A stretch of 8,076 nucleotides of DNA, from positions 1 through 8,076 of the forward strand of contig JBBQOS010000036.1 of the NCBI GenBank assembly GCA_038331135.1, read 5' to 3'. This stretch comes from UBA9337 sp038331135. GTDB lineage: Bacteria > Patescibacteriota > Minisyncoccia > Moranbacterales > UBA9337. This document shows, one piece after another, positions 1 to 6,295 of this stretch (positions are counted from its first letter, which is position 1; every line of letters begins with the position of its first letter). The notes beneath the pieces were generated by a model. It was not told the DNA's origin. It saw only the letters and a program-made list of their open reading frames with translations, and made no database searches. The position numbers were made by a program, and so were the translations under genes.

Positions 1-31
1 GTTGGGATATTTTAAAGTTTTGCAGAACAAC

Positions 32-103
32 GCAGGTGTCGTATAGTGGTTATTACACGTCCTTGCCAAGGATGAGATGGCGGTTCGATTCCGCTCACTT
101 GCT
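32..103 (+). tRNA. tRNA-Gly (anticodon GCC)
   Basis: The full cloverleaf can be folded by hand. The acceptor stem is GCAGGTG (32-38) with CACTTGC (96-102), including one G-U pair. The D stem is GTA (41-43) with TAC (54-56), and the D loop carries GG. The anticodon stem CGTCC (58-62)/GGATG (70-74) encloses loop TTGCCAA with anticodon GCC at 65-67. The T stem GGCGG/CCGCT encloses TTCGATT (84-90). T103 is the discriminator base, usual for bacterial tRNA-Gly. The next bases are CA, not CCA, so the 3' CCA must be added by nucleotidyltransferase. It reads GGC/GGU codons. It is not the UCA-anticodon Gly tRNA of TGA-recoding CPR lineages. Confidence 0.96.
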
Positions 104-116
104 CAGCGATAATTAA

Positions 117-145
117 TTGACAAAAGTATAATAAAGTTATATTAT
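117..145 (+). promoter_or_regulatory. Candidate sigma70-type promoter elements before/over secG start
   Basis: A perfect TTGACA (117-122) is followed after 17 bp by TATTAT (140-145), which overlaps the secG ATG at 144. A perfect TATAAT lies between them at 127-132, only 4 bp from the TTGACA. The TATAAT would start transcription near 139 and give a leader of about 5 nt for secG. The canonical 17-bp pairing would start inside secG. Both readings are inference from consensus matching. secG may instead be read through from the tRNA gene. Confidence 0.35.
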
Positions 146-359
146 GAAGCTTACGAATGTATTACAAATTATAGTAGCAGTTCTCTTGATGATAACAATT
201 CTGCTTCAGAATAAAGGATCTGGCTTAAGTGCTGTTTTTGGTGGTGATACGGGCGGATATTATGCCAAGAGAGGATTTGAAAAATTTTTACTTTATTTTT
301 CTGCCGTGCTGTCTGTGCTTTTTATTGTTTTAGCAATAATGAATATCTTTAATAATTAA
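144..359 (+). CDS. secG: Preprotein translocase subunit SecG
   Basis: SecG is the small, non-essential membrane subunit of the SecYEG channel, where it assists SecA-driven export. The 71-aa product has the family layout. A first membrane helix spans about residues 5-22. The conserved cytoplasmic loop LLQNKGSGLSAVFGG follows at 20-34, and a second helix spans about 48-68. The length is normal for the family. The ATG is the first available start and places the first helix properly. No Shine-Dalgarno sequence precedes it; a TATAAT hexamer lies 11 bp upstream. The gene sits 40 bp after the tRNA-Gly, and the peptide-binding protein frame begins directly behind it, so the two protein genes may be co-transcribed. 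Confidence 0.95.
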   Translation: MKLTNVLQIIVAVLLMITILLQNKGSGLSAVFGGDTGGYYAKRGFEKFLLYFSAVLSVLFIVLAIMNIFNN

Positions 360-447
360 CAAAAGTCTTATTAGTATCAAATTTAGTATTTTTTCAGGAA
401 AAAGTTGGTTTTATATATTAAAAACTTTAAGCTTTAAAGAAAAGTTT
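343..447 (+). other. Open in-frame extension upstream of the peptide-binding protein, no standard start codon
   Basis: The frame of the downstream solute-binding protein stays open from a TGA at 340-342, so the extension overlaps the last codons of secG. It contains no ATG, GTG or TTG. The predicted peptide just before the TTG at 448 includes SWFYILKTLSFKEKF. I recall this kind of Trp-aromatic-Leu-x-x-Leu-Ser-x-(K/R)EK stretch before the membrane anchor of parcubacterial peptide-binding proteins. This suggests that translation really begins upstream, perhaps at an ATT (370 or 388) or ATA (415) codon. The similarity is from memory and untested. Confidence 0.45.
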
Positions 448-2070
448 TTGATTTTTACATTAATCCTAATTTCTGTGGCCTCTTTATTTTTTTGGTCAGG
501 AAAAGTTTTTTTATCTTTAACCAAGGAAGCGCCTGATTTCGGAGGAATTTATTCGGAAGGAATAATTGGTCAACCTAGCTTTATAAATCCGTTATTATCT
601 CAAAATAATGAGGTGGACGCTGCTATTTCTAATATCATCTATAGTGGGTTGTTGAAAAATGATAAAGATGGTCAATTGATTAATAATTTGGCAGATAGAT
701 ATGAAATTTCTCAAGACAGTAAGGAATATACTTTTTACATCAAAAAAGGAATCAAGTGGCATGATGATTTGGAGTTGACAGCTAACGATATTATATTTAC
801 AATTAATACATTAAGAGATCCTTTGTTTAAAAGTTCACTAAGACAAGATTGGCAGGGTGTAAAAGTTGAAAAAATAGATGATTACACGATAAAGTTTGTT
901 TTGGAAAACCCTTATTTTGGATTTTTGGAAAATTTAACTTTAGGAATATTACCTGAACATATTTGGAAGAATGTCGATCATGACAAATTTCATTTAGTTA
1001 AATATAATTTGGAACCTATCGGGAGTGGCCCCTATAAGTATGTTAGTTATCGCAAAGATTCTGATGGAAATATTTTGGATTACAAGATTAGTTCTTTTAA
1101 GAATTATTTTCAGGGTAGTCCATATGTAGAAGAAATTAATTTTAGTTTCTATTCCAATGAACAATACTTAATAGATGCCTATAATGGTAAAAAGATTAGT
1201 GGAATTGGTAGCGTTTCTTCACAAAATGGAAATTTGGATATGTTTAGAAAAAACACTTCTCTGTATGAAATAAAAATACCTTGGTCTTTTTCGGTATTTT
1301 TTAATAAAAACAAGAGTGTGGCACTAGCTAACAAAGAAATAAGATTGGCATTGGACTTGGCTACCGATAAACAGCAGTTGATTAACGATGTTCTTATAGG
1401 AAAGGGAGTTCCATTGGATGCACCATTTTTTACAGGAACTGATGAGTTTAATACTGCATTGGAAAGAAATAATTTTAATATAGAAAAAGCTAAACAGGTT
1501 TTGGATGATGCTAAATGGGTAATAGGAGACGATGGACTAAGATCTAAGGATGGTGTAAAAATGGAATTTAAATTGTTAACTGTTGATTCTCCTGATTTAA
1601 TTAAAACATCTGAAATTTTAAAAGAGCAATGGAGCAAGGTTGGAGCAAGTGTTATTGTCGAGTCATTTGATTTTTCGGATATTCAGCAAAATTATATTAA
1701 GCCCAGAGAGTATGATGCTATTTTAGTCGGTCAAGATTCAAGTTTCAATGTTGATCCATATTCTTTTTGGCACTCTAGTCAAAAAAAAGATCCTGGATTA
1801 AATTTGGCGCTATTTGATGATGAGGTGGCTGATAAATTAATCGAAGAAGCTCGAGCTGAGACCAATAAAAGTGAGCGAGTAAATAGGTATTATAAATTCC
1901 AAGAAATTATCAAAGAGAATGTTCCAGCAGTATTTTTATTTTCCCCATATTATTTATATGTAGTGGATAGTAAAATTAAGGGAGTGGAGATTGAAAAAAT
2001 AAATTCATCACAATTTCGTTTTTCAAATATTAATAAATGGTATATAAAAACCAAAAGAGTTAAAAAATAA
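448..2070 (+). CDS. ABC-type peptide-binding protein, family 5 (SBP_bac_5), membrane-anchored
   Basis: This is a periplasmic-type binding protein of the OppA/DppA class, which captures oligopeptides outside the membrane for an ABC importer. From the TTG at 448 it is 540 aa. A hydrophobic anchor (about residues 2-24) is followed by GGIYSEGIIGQPSFINPLL (32-50). The family signature region is at 81-119 (LADRYEIS..., then KWHDDLELTANDI), and IGSGPYKYVSY is at 191-201. The C-terminus near VFLFSPYYLYVVDSKIKGV is also typical. No lipobox is visible, so it is probably held by an uncleaved N-terminal helix. The TTG is the only standard start, but the open frame upstream (from 343) suggests a longer protein with an unusual start. 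No permease or ATPase gene is in the window. Substrate specificity is unknown; peptide is the family default. Confidence 0.9.
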   Translation: MIFTLILISVASLFFWSGKVFLSLTKEAPDFGGIYSEGIIGQPSFINPLLSQNNEVDAAISNIIYSGLLKNDKDGQLINNLADRYEISQDSKEYTFYIKKGIKWHDDLELTANDIIFTINTLRDPLFKSSLRQDWQGVKVEKIDDYTIKFVLENPYFGFLENLTLGILPEHIWKNVDHDKFHLVKYNLEPIGSGPYKYVSYRKDSDGNILDYKISSFKNYFQGSPYVEEINFSFYSNEQYLIDAYNGKKISGIGSVSSQNGNLDMFRKNTSLYEIKIPWSFSVFFNKNKSVALANKEIRLALDLATDKQQLINDVLIGKGVPLDAPFFTGTDEFNTALERNNFNIEKAKQVLDDAKWVIGDDGLRSKDGVKMEFKLLTVDSPDLIKTSEILKEQWSKVGASVIVESFDFSDIQQNYIKPREYDAILVGQDSSFNVDPYSFWHSSQKKDPGLNLALFDDEVADKLIEEARAETNKSERVNRYYKFQEIIKENVPAVFLFSPYYLYVVDSKIKGVEIEKINSSQFRFSNINKWYIKTKRVKK

Positions 2071-2075
2071 ATAGC

Positions 2076-2151
2076 TACTAACCTACGAGTTACTAATTAC
2101 GAATTCAATACAAATATACAAATCTGTAAATTTAGAGATTGGGAATTGGGA
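2076..2151. repeat. Degenerate 7-bp tandem repeats in the spacer
   Basis: Shortly after the binding-protein stop, TACTAACC (2076-2083) is followed by three consecutive 7-mers: TACGAGT, TACTAAT and TACGAAT (2084-2104). After about 33 bp of unrelated AT-rich sequence, an exact doubled 7-mer ATTGGGA-ATTGGGA occupies 2138-2151. The 7-bp period is seen directly. Its origin (decayed minisatellite, or a piece of a dispersed intergenic element) is inference. Confidence 0.55.
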
Positions 2152-2164
2152 TTTTAACATTTTG

Positions 2165-2170
2165 TATAAT
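2165..2170 (+). promoter_or_regulatory. Candidate -10 element upstream of the isomerase gene
   Basis: A perfect TATAAT sits in ATTTTGTATAATTG. The 11-mer ATTTTGTATAA recurs at 3383-3393 in the next large spacer. No convincing -35 is at 16-18 bp; TTGGGA copies lie at 13 and 20 bp. Transcription from here would give a leader of about 66 nt. A second -10-like stretch, TATTTA at 2225-2230, lies 12 bp before the start codon and would give a very short leader instead. Confidence 0.25.
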
Positions 2171-2242
2171 TGATTTAATATTTTAATGATAATAAAAATT
2201 AATTTAAAATAAATATTGAAAAGATATTTAATGTTGTGAATT

Positions 2243-3256
2243 ATGAATATAGATAAATACAATTTAAAAAAAGTTATTCAAGAAGAATACACGCAGATTA
2301 AAGATGGGTTAGCTTTGGCGGGTGATATAAAATTTGACCACAAGTTTGAGTCCATTATGATATCGGGAATGGGAGGATCGGCTTTACCAGGAAATGTTTT
2401 GCGAATTTTTATAAATAGTACATATAAAGGTTCAACGGAAAAAAGATTGCAGGTTTTCCAAAACAGATTTTATAATTTGCCAGTTGAGGCTTATGGTAAC
2501 TGTTTAAATATAATTTCATCTTATTCGGGTAATACCGAGGAAACTATCTCAGCCTTTCAGGAATGCTTGGATAATAATTTACCTTGCGTAGGAATTTCTA
2601 ATGGTGGAAAAGTAAAGGAAATGTGTTTGGCAAATAATATTCCTCACATTGAACTTCCTTATCCATTTGATAATTTTCAACCCAGAATGGCAACTGGATA
2701 CTCTGTCCTGGCTATGTTTAAGTTATTAATAAACTCCAACCTGATTAAATTTGATGTTTCGCAATTAGATGGAGCCTCAGAGAAATTGAGATTAAGAATG
2801 GACGAGCTAGAAGAAAGCGGGAAAAAGTTAGCCAAAAAATTAGTAGGAAAAACTCCTATCATTTATTCAGGCACGCGCTTTAAATCTATCGCTAATATTT
2901 GGAAAATAAAAATTAATGAAAATTCTAAGACTCCGGCCTTTTGGGGATTTTTTCCAGAATTGAATCATAATGAAATGGTGGGATTTACCAACCCTCAATC
3001 AAAATTTTTCTTTGTGATGCTGTTGGATGAAGAAGATCATCCTCAAAATATAAAACGTTTTAAAGTGATGAAAGATTTGATGGCAAAAAAAGGAATGGAG
3101 AGTGAAATTATAAAAATTACAGGTGAAGATGTGTTTGAAAAAGTTTTTACATCTCTTTGCTTGGGTGACTGGGCATCTTATTATTTAGCTCTTGAATACG
3201 GGATAGATCCGACCCCCGTTGATATGGTGGAAGAGTTTAAAGAACTAATAAAATAA
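2243..3256 (+). CDS. Bifunctional phosphoglucose/phosphomannose isomerase
   Basis: This enzyme interconverts glucose-6-P or mannose-6-P with fructose-6-P in the cytosol, linking glycolysis or the pentose phosphate route to mannose-containing sugar synthesis. The 337-aa product is full length for the SIS-fold bifunctional family first described in archaea. The first SIS domain carries SGMGGSALPG (41-50), the sugar-phosphate loop SSYSGNTEE (92-100) and QPRMATGYSVL (146-156). The second domain carries FPELNHNEMVGF (237-248), whose Glu244 matches the catalytic Glu of the family. The C-terminal stretch GDWASYYLALEYGIDPTPVD (308-327) is also typical. The ATG at 2243 gives the usual N-terminus. No Shine-Dalgarno is visible. 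It is flanked by spacers of 172 and 450 bp, so it is probably its own transcription unit. Dual specificity is assigned by family; it has not been shown for this protein. Confidence 0.92.
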   Translation: MNIDKYNLKKVIQEEYTQIKDGLALAGDIKFDHKFESIMISGMGGSALPGNVLRIFINSTYKGSTEKRLQVFQNRFYNLPVEAYGNCLNIISSYSGNTEETISAFQECLDNNLPCVGISNGGKVKEMCLANNIPHIELPYPFDNFQPRMATGYSVLAMFKLLINSNLIKFDVSQLDGASEKLRLRMDELEESGKKLAKKLVGKTPIIYSGTRFKSIANIWKIKINENSKTPAFWGFFPELNHNEMVGFTNPQSKFFFVMLLDEEDHPQNIKRFKVMKDLMAKKGMESEIIKITGEDVFEKVFTSLCLGDWASYYLALEYGIDPTPVDMVEEFKELIK

Positions 3257-3286
3257 AAAAATTATTTTTTAGTAGGAGAACTTAGA

Positions 3287-3312
3287 GATAAATAAATTAA
3301 TTTTTATTTATC
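3287..3312. repeat. Perfect 10-bp inverted repeat downstream of the isomerase gene
   Basis: GATAAATAAA (3287-3296) and TTTATTTATC (3303-3312) are exact reverse complements around a 6-base loop TTAATT. It starts 31 bp after the isomerase stop, where a transcript end would be expected. No T-run follows and the stem is almost all A-T, so intrinsic termination is doubtful. It could stabilise an mRNA 3' end or bind a protein. Confidence 0.5.
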
Positions 3313-3416
3313 GAATAAGTACGTCTATCGAAGTAAATAAATTTTTTTATCTTTGTAGAATTAATAATAATCTCAATAAGCTATTTTGTATAAGCCGATA
3401 TTTATTAACACTTTGG

Positions 3417-3445
3417 TTGAAGTTGTAAATACCAGATGTTATAAA
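3417..3445 (+). promoter_or_regulatory. Predicted extended -10 sigma70-type promoter
   Basis: TTGAAG (3417-3422) is separated by exactly 17 bp from TATAAA (3440-3445). The TG at 3437-3438 one base before the hexamer makes an extended -10 (TGTTATAAA). This is the best-formed promoter in the window whose position also makes sense. Transcription would begin near 3452 and run into RNase J with a leader of about 255 nt, or into a short RNA ending at the hairpin at 3499-3522. Confidence 0.5.
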
Positions 3446-3498
3446 ATAGTAAAATTGTATTTGACATTAAATATTTAAACTAAGCGTACAGGGTTTTT

Positions 3499-3522
3499 GA
3501 AAAATAGCATTTTTCGTTTTTT
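3499..3522 (+). terminator. Weak hairpin plus T-run, possible terminator or attenuator
   Basis: GAAAAAT (3499-3505) pairs perfectly with ATTTTTC (3509-3515) around the loop AGC, and G then TTTTTT follows (3516-3522). The layout is that of an intrinsic terminator, but the stem has only one G-C pair and would be weak. It lies about 47 nt after the predicted start of the promoter at 3417-3445, so it could act as an attenuator or end a small RNA. Confidence 0.3.
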
Positions 3523-3578
3523 ATTTGTGCCACCAGAAAGATACGCAAGATAATATTTTTATCAGAAATTATAAACAA

Positions 3579-3644
3579 AAAGTAATAATCAAATTAAAAA
3601 ATATTACTTTAATTTAACAAAATCAGCCCGTGTTTTAATATGGG
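3579..3644 (+). promoter_or_regulatory. Two consecutive predicted hairpins upstream of RNase J
   Basis: The first is AAAGTAATA (3579-3587) pairing exactly with TATTACTTT (3602-3610) across a 14-base loop. The second is CCCGTGT (3627-3633) pairing with ATATGGG (3638-3644) through three G-C, two A-U and two G-U pairs, with a four-base loop. Both would be in the RNA if transcription starts near 3452. They are not followed by a T-run, so they are not terminators. A role in the RNase J leader is inference. Confidence 0.4.
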
Positions 3645-3650
3645 TATAAT
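3645..3650 (+). promoter_or_regulatory. Candidate second -10 element for RNase J
   Basis: A perfect TATAAT directly follows the hairpin ending at 3644 and would start transcription near 3657, about 50 nt before the RNase J ATG. No good -35 is found at 16-18 bp. The overlap with a dyad sequence could make the hairpin DNA an operator instead. Weak evidence. Confidence 0.25.
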
Positions 3651-3706
3651 TACAAAAATGTATGATAGTGAATTCTTTTACTGCATACGATTTTTATTAG
3701 TAGAAT

Positions 3707-5551
3707 ATGAACAACCAAGAAGTAAACAAAGCTTTGGCTATAAAATTATTGGGCCAAAAAATAAAAGAAAATAGAATTAATCAGCGTCATAACCACGTAA
3801 AAAAAACAGACAATAAAAGTGGATATCAATTCAATGCTGTAAAAAGTCAAACCCAAAAAGTGAGTTTTTCAAAAATCAAAGGATTGAGAATTATTCCTTT
3901 AGGTGGGCAAGAAGAGGTAGGTAGAAATATGACTGTCTTTGAATATGGTAATGATATTGTCATTTTAGATATGGGCATTCAATTCCCAGAAGAGGATATG
4001 CCTGGTGTAGATTATATCGTGCCAGATGTGTCTTATCTAAGGGGAAAAGAAGACAGGATTAGGGGGGTTATTTTTAGCCATGGTCATCTTGATCATATCG
4101 GAGCAGCTCCAATTCTTCTTAAGCAACTTAACTATCCTACAATTTTGGGACGTGATTTTACTTTGGCCTTGATTAAGCGAAAAATGGAAGATTACGAAAA
4201 AGATTCCGTAGGTAGATTAAAGATTGTTAACATTAAAAACATTGATCAAAAAATTAGTTTAGGTGCTTTTAAGGCTAGCTTTTTTAAAGTGGAGCATTCA
4301 GTGATGGATGCAGTGGGGGTTATCTTGGAAACTCCAGATGGAACCGTGATTCATCCGGGAGATTGGACGATTGGACGAGATGATAAGGGTCAAAGAACGG
4401 TTTCTTATGAGTATCTTTCCAAACTTCCTCGACCGACAGTTTTAATGTTGGAGAGTTTGGGAGCGACAGATAGAAGCGAAAACAACGCGCCCGAAAGCAA
4501 GATGTATGAAAACTTAGAAAAAATAATAGGTACACCCAAGGGCAAGGTTATTATCGCTACTTTTTCTTCACAAGTAGAAAGAATTGGTAAGATTCTAGAA
4601 ATTTGCTATAAACTTGGAAAAAAAGTTGCGCTGGATGGCTATAGTATGAAAACTAATGTTGAAATAGCTAAAGAGTTGGGATATATCAAGCCAGCCAAAG
4701 ACGTATTGATTGATATGAAGGATTTTAATAAATATCCGGAGGATAAATTGGTAATAATTTGTACTGGTGCACAAGGCGAGGGTAATGCTGTGCTGTCTCG
4801 AATTGTGAACGGAAATCATAGACATATTAAATTAAATAAGTATGACAGTATTGTCTTTTCTTCGTCAGTTATTCCGGGCAATGAGAGAACTATTCAAAGA
4901 TTAAAAGATAATCTTTATAGAAAATGTGATAATGTAATTCATACTGATATGATGGATGTTCACATTAGCGGACATTGTAATGCTTCCGATATTCAAGAGG
5001 TTATTAAGCAAATAAAGCCAGATTATTATTTACCAGTTTATGCTAACCACTATTTCTTAAAAGAAGCTGCTAAATTAGCTTTGGAAATTGGATTTAAAAA
5101 AGATAATATTTTTATTTTGGATAATGGAAATATTTTGCAACTTCATAAAAATAAAGCTGAAATAATTAAGGAAAAAGCTAAGACGGATTATGTCTTTATT
5201 GATGGATTGGGAGTGGGTGATATTGGGCAAGTAGTTTTGCGCGATAGGCAGGTTTTGGCGCAGGATGGAATGTTTGTAATCACTGTTATTATTGATAGTA
5301 AGACTAAGAGAATTTCTGGAGGCATCCAAATAACTTCAAGAGGATTTATCTACGTCAAAGAAAACTTTGACTTAGTTAATGCTACAAAGGAAGTAGTTAA
5401 AAAAGTGGTAGCTAAAAATACCAACAAAGATGATAAGTCCAAAATAAATTGGGTGCTGATAAATAATGAAATACGAGAAGAAGTTGGAAAGTATCTGTTT
5501 AAAAAAACAGAGCGACGTCCAATGGTATTGCCGAATGTAATTGAAATTTGA
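3707..5551 (+). CDS. rnj: Ribonuclease J (metallo-beta-lactamase/beta-CASP nuclease)
   Basis: RNase J combines 5'-3' exonuclease and endonuclease activity and drives mRNA turnover and rRNA/tRNA maturation in bacteria that lack RNase E. The 614-aa product is longer than the usual ~555 because of a basic tail at residues 1-57 (10 Lys, 2 Arg) before the conserved LRIIPLGGQEEVGRN (60-74). Metal-binding motifs are HGHLDH (125-130), His197 in EHS and Asp219 in HPGDW. The beta-CASP part has Glu249 in ESLGA (motif A), TGAQGEGN (353-360) and HISGH (419-423, motif B). The C-terminal domain ends in the typical RRPMVLP (603-609). One oddity is that the motif C position, normally PVHGE, reads PVYANH (443-448), so Tyr445 stands in the place of the last His ligand. 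The gene ends in TGA. No Shine-Dalgarno is seen, and a long, possibly structured leader precedes it. Confidence 0.94.
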   Translation: MNNQEVNKALAIKLLGQKIKENRINQRHNHVKKTDNKSGYQFNAVKSQTQKVSFSKIKGLRIIPLGGQEEVGRNMTVFEYGNDIVILDMGIQFPEEDMPGVDYIVPDVSYLRGKEDRIRGVIFSHGHLDHIGAAPILLKQLNYPTILGRDFTLALIKRKMEDYEKDSVGRLKIVNIKNIDQKISLGAFKASFFKVEHSVMDAVGVILETPDGTVIHPGDWTIGRDDKGQRTVSYEYLSKLPRPTVLMLESLGATDRSENNAPESKMYENLEKIIGTPKGKVIIATFSSQVERIGKILEICYKLGKKVALDGYSMKTNVEIAKELGYIKPAKDVLIDMKDFNKYPEDKLVIICTGAQGEGNAVLSRIVNGNHRHIKLNKYDSIVFSSSVIPGNERTIQRLKDNLYRKCDNVIHTDMMDVHISGHCNASDIQEVIKQIKPDYYLPVYANHYFLKEAAKLALEIGFKKDNIFILDNGNILQLHKNKAEIIKEKAKTDYVFIDGLGVGDIGQVVLRDRQVLAQDGMFVITVIIDSKTKRISGGIQITSRGFIYVKENFDLVNATKEVVKKVVAKNTNKDDKSKINWVLINNEIREEVGKYLFKKTERRPMVLPNVIEI

Positions 5552-5614
5552 TATTTTATTGGTTTTGTTGTAAAATGTAGTAAGAAGATTATTTCTCAAA
5601 ATTTAAACTTAGTA

Positions 5615-5628
5615 AAAAATTAATTTTT
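5615..5628. repeat. AT-only 14-bp palindrome between RNase J and methyltransferase genes
   Basis: AAAAATTAATTTTT is a perfect palindrome, followed by a further T-rich run (ATTTTTCG). It contains the 10-mer AAATTAATTT that also occurs in three other spacers of this window. It could weakly serve as a bidirectional transcript end, but it has no G-C in the stem. Confidence 0.3.
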
Positions 5629-5678
5629 ATTTTTCGATTTTATTTCTTAGCGTATGTAAGTTTTAATTATACATATTT

Positions 5679-6263
5679 ATGCAAAATAACGATGAACAAT
5701 TGAATTTCCCAGTGGAGTTAATGGATAGTAAAAAACTTACCTTTGTAGACCCCAAAGAAATAATCGAAATGGCTCAAATCAAGCCAGGTCAAAAGGTGGC
5801 AGATTTCGGATGCGGGCCAGGCTATTTTTCTTTGCCAGCATCTGAAGCTGTCGGGGAAGAAGGCACTGTCTATGCCTTTGACGTTTTGCCTTCAGCGCTG
5901 GAAGCCATCGCTGGCCACATCAAGATTAAAAATATTGACAATATAATTGTTAAAAGAGTTAATCTAGAAAAAGAAAATGGTACTGGCTTAGAGAGCGATA
6001 GTCTGGACTGGATTATAATAAAAGATGTTTTGTTTCAAAATAAAGATAAGAATTTGATTTTGCAAGAAGCTAAGAGAATTTTGAAAAGTGGTGGGAGTGT
6101 TTTGATAATGGAATGGAATGAAAATGTTTTTATCGGACCAGAAAAAGAATTGCGTATATCAAAAAAAGAATTGTCAGAATTTATATTTAATGAAGGTTTT
6201 ATTTTTAAAAAACAAGCCGATGCAGGAAATTATCATTATGTAATGATTGCTTCCAAAATGTAA
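5679..6263 (+). CDS. Class I SAM-dependent methyltransferase (Methyltransf_11/31-like)
   Basis: The 194-aa protein has the Rossmann-type methyltransferase core. Motif I is VADFGCGPGYFS (40-51), which binds S-adenosylmethionine. The acidic end of strand 2 is VYAFD with Asp68, which contacts the ribose. The strand 4 region is SLDWIIIKDVLF (108-119), and the post-core motif is LKSGGSVLIMEW (135-146). The length is short and there is no extra substrate-recognition domain, so the substrate cannot be read from sequence; small molecules, quinones or thiol/metalloid compounds are all possible for this broad class. It is likely cytosolic, with no signal peptide. The stop is 32 bp before the lipoprotein start, so the two may be co-transcribed, but a functional link is not evident. 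The ATG at 5679 is the only sensible start, and no Shine-Dalgarno is seen. Confidence 0.88.
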   Translation: MQNNDEQLNFPVELMDSKKLTFVDPKEIIEMAQIKPGQKVADFGCGPGYFSLPASEAVGEEGTVYAFDVLPSALEAIAGHIKIKNIDNIIVKRVNLEKENGTGLESDSLDWIIIKDVLFQNKDKNLILQEAKRILKSGGSVLIMEWNENVFIGPEKELRISKKELSEFIFNEGFIFKKQADAGNYHYVMIASKM

Positions 6264-6295
6264 ATTTTTAATAAGAAGTAAAATTTGATTTGCTT

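Larger units (their letters stand above)
3257..3706. other. 450-bp spacer without a protein gene; probable regulatory/leader region of RNase J
   Basis: I find no convincing coding region on either strand. A 38-codon ORF at 3658-3774 overlaps RNase J out of frame and looks accidental. The spacer holds a perfect 10-bp inverted repeat just after the isomerase gene and partial direct repeats: TAAATAAATT at 3289 and 3334, and TATCGAA at 3309 and 3326. It also holds a good promoter at 3417-3445, three further possible hairpins between 3499 and 3644, and a TATAAT at 3645. It matches no riboswitch class that I recognise. Confidence 0.6.

Noticed and set aside
1179..1637. A 152-codon open frame on the - strand
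   Set aside because: It is the complement of the well-conserved middle part of the family 5 binding protein. The Ser/Leu-rich product has no domain features.
3256..3270. A-run then T-run right after the isomerase stop as an intrinsic terminator
   Set aside because: The potential stem is only A-U pairs with a three-base loop, too weak to support termination.
3461..3466. A perfect TTGACA as a further promoter upstream of RNase J
   Set aside because: No acceptable -10 hexamer occurs 16-18 bp downstream (the region reads GCGTAC), so it is more likely a chance match.
3658..3774. A 38-codon ATG ORF starting before RNase J and running into it in another frame
   Set aside because: The peptide (MYDSEFFYCIRFLL...) resembles nothing recognisable, much of it lies over the RNase J coding start, and A/T-rich DNA produces such ORFs by chance. 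An upstream regulatory ORF cannot be excluded, but there is no support for it.
6290..6295. TTG as start of the family 1 binding protein
   Set aside because: The ATG two codons later at 6296 is a stronger start and gives a normal lipoprotein signal peptide.
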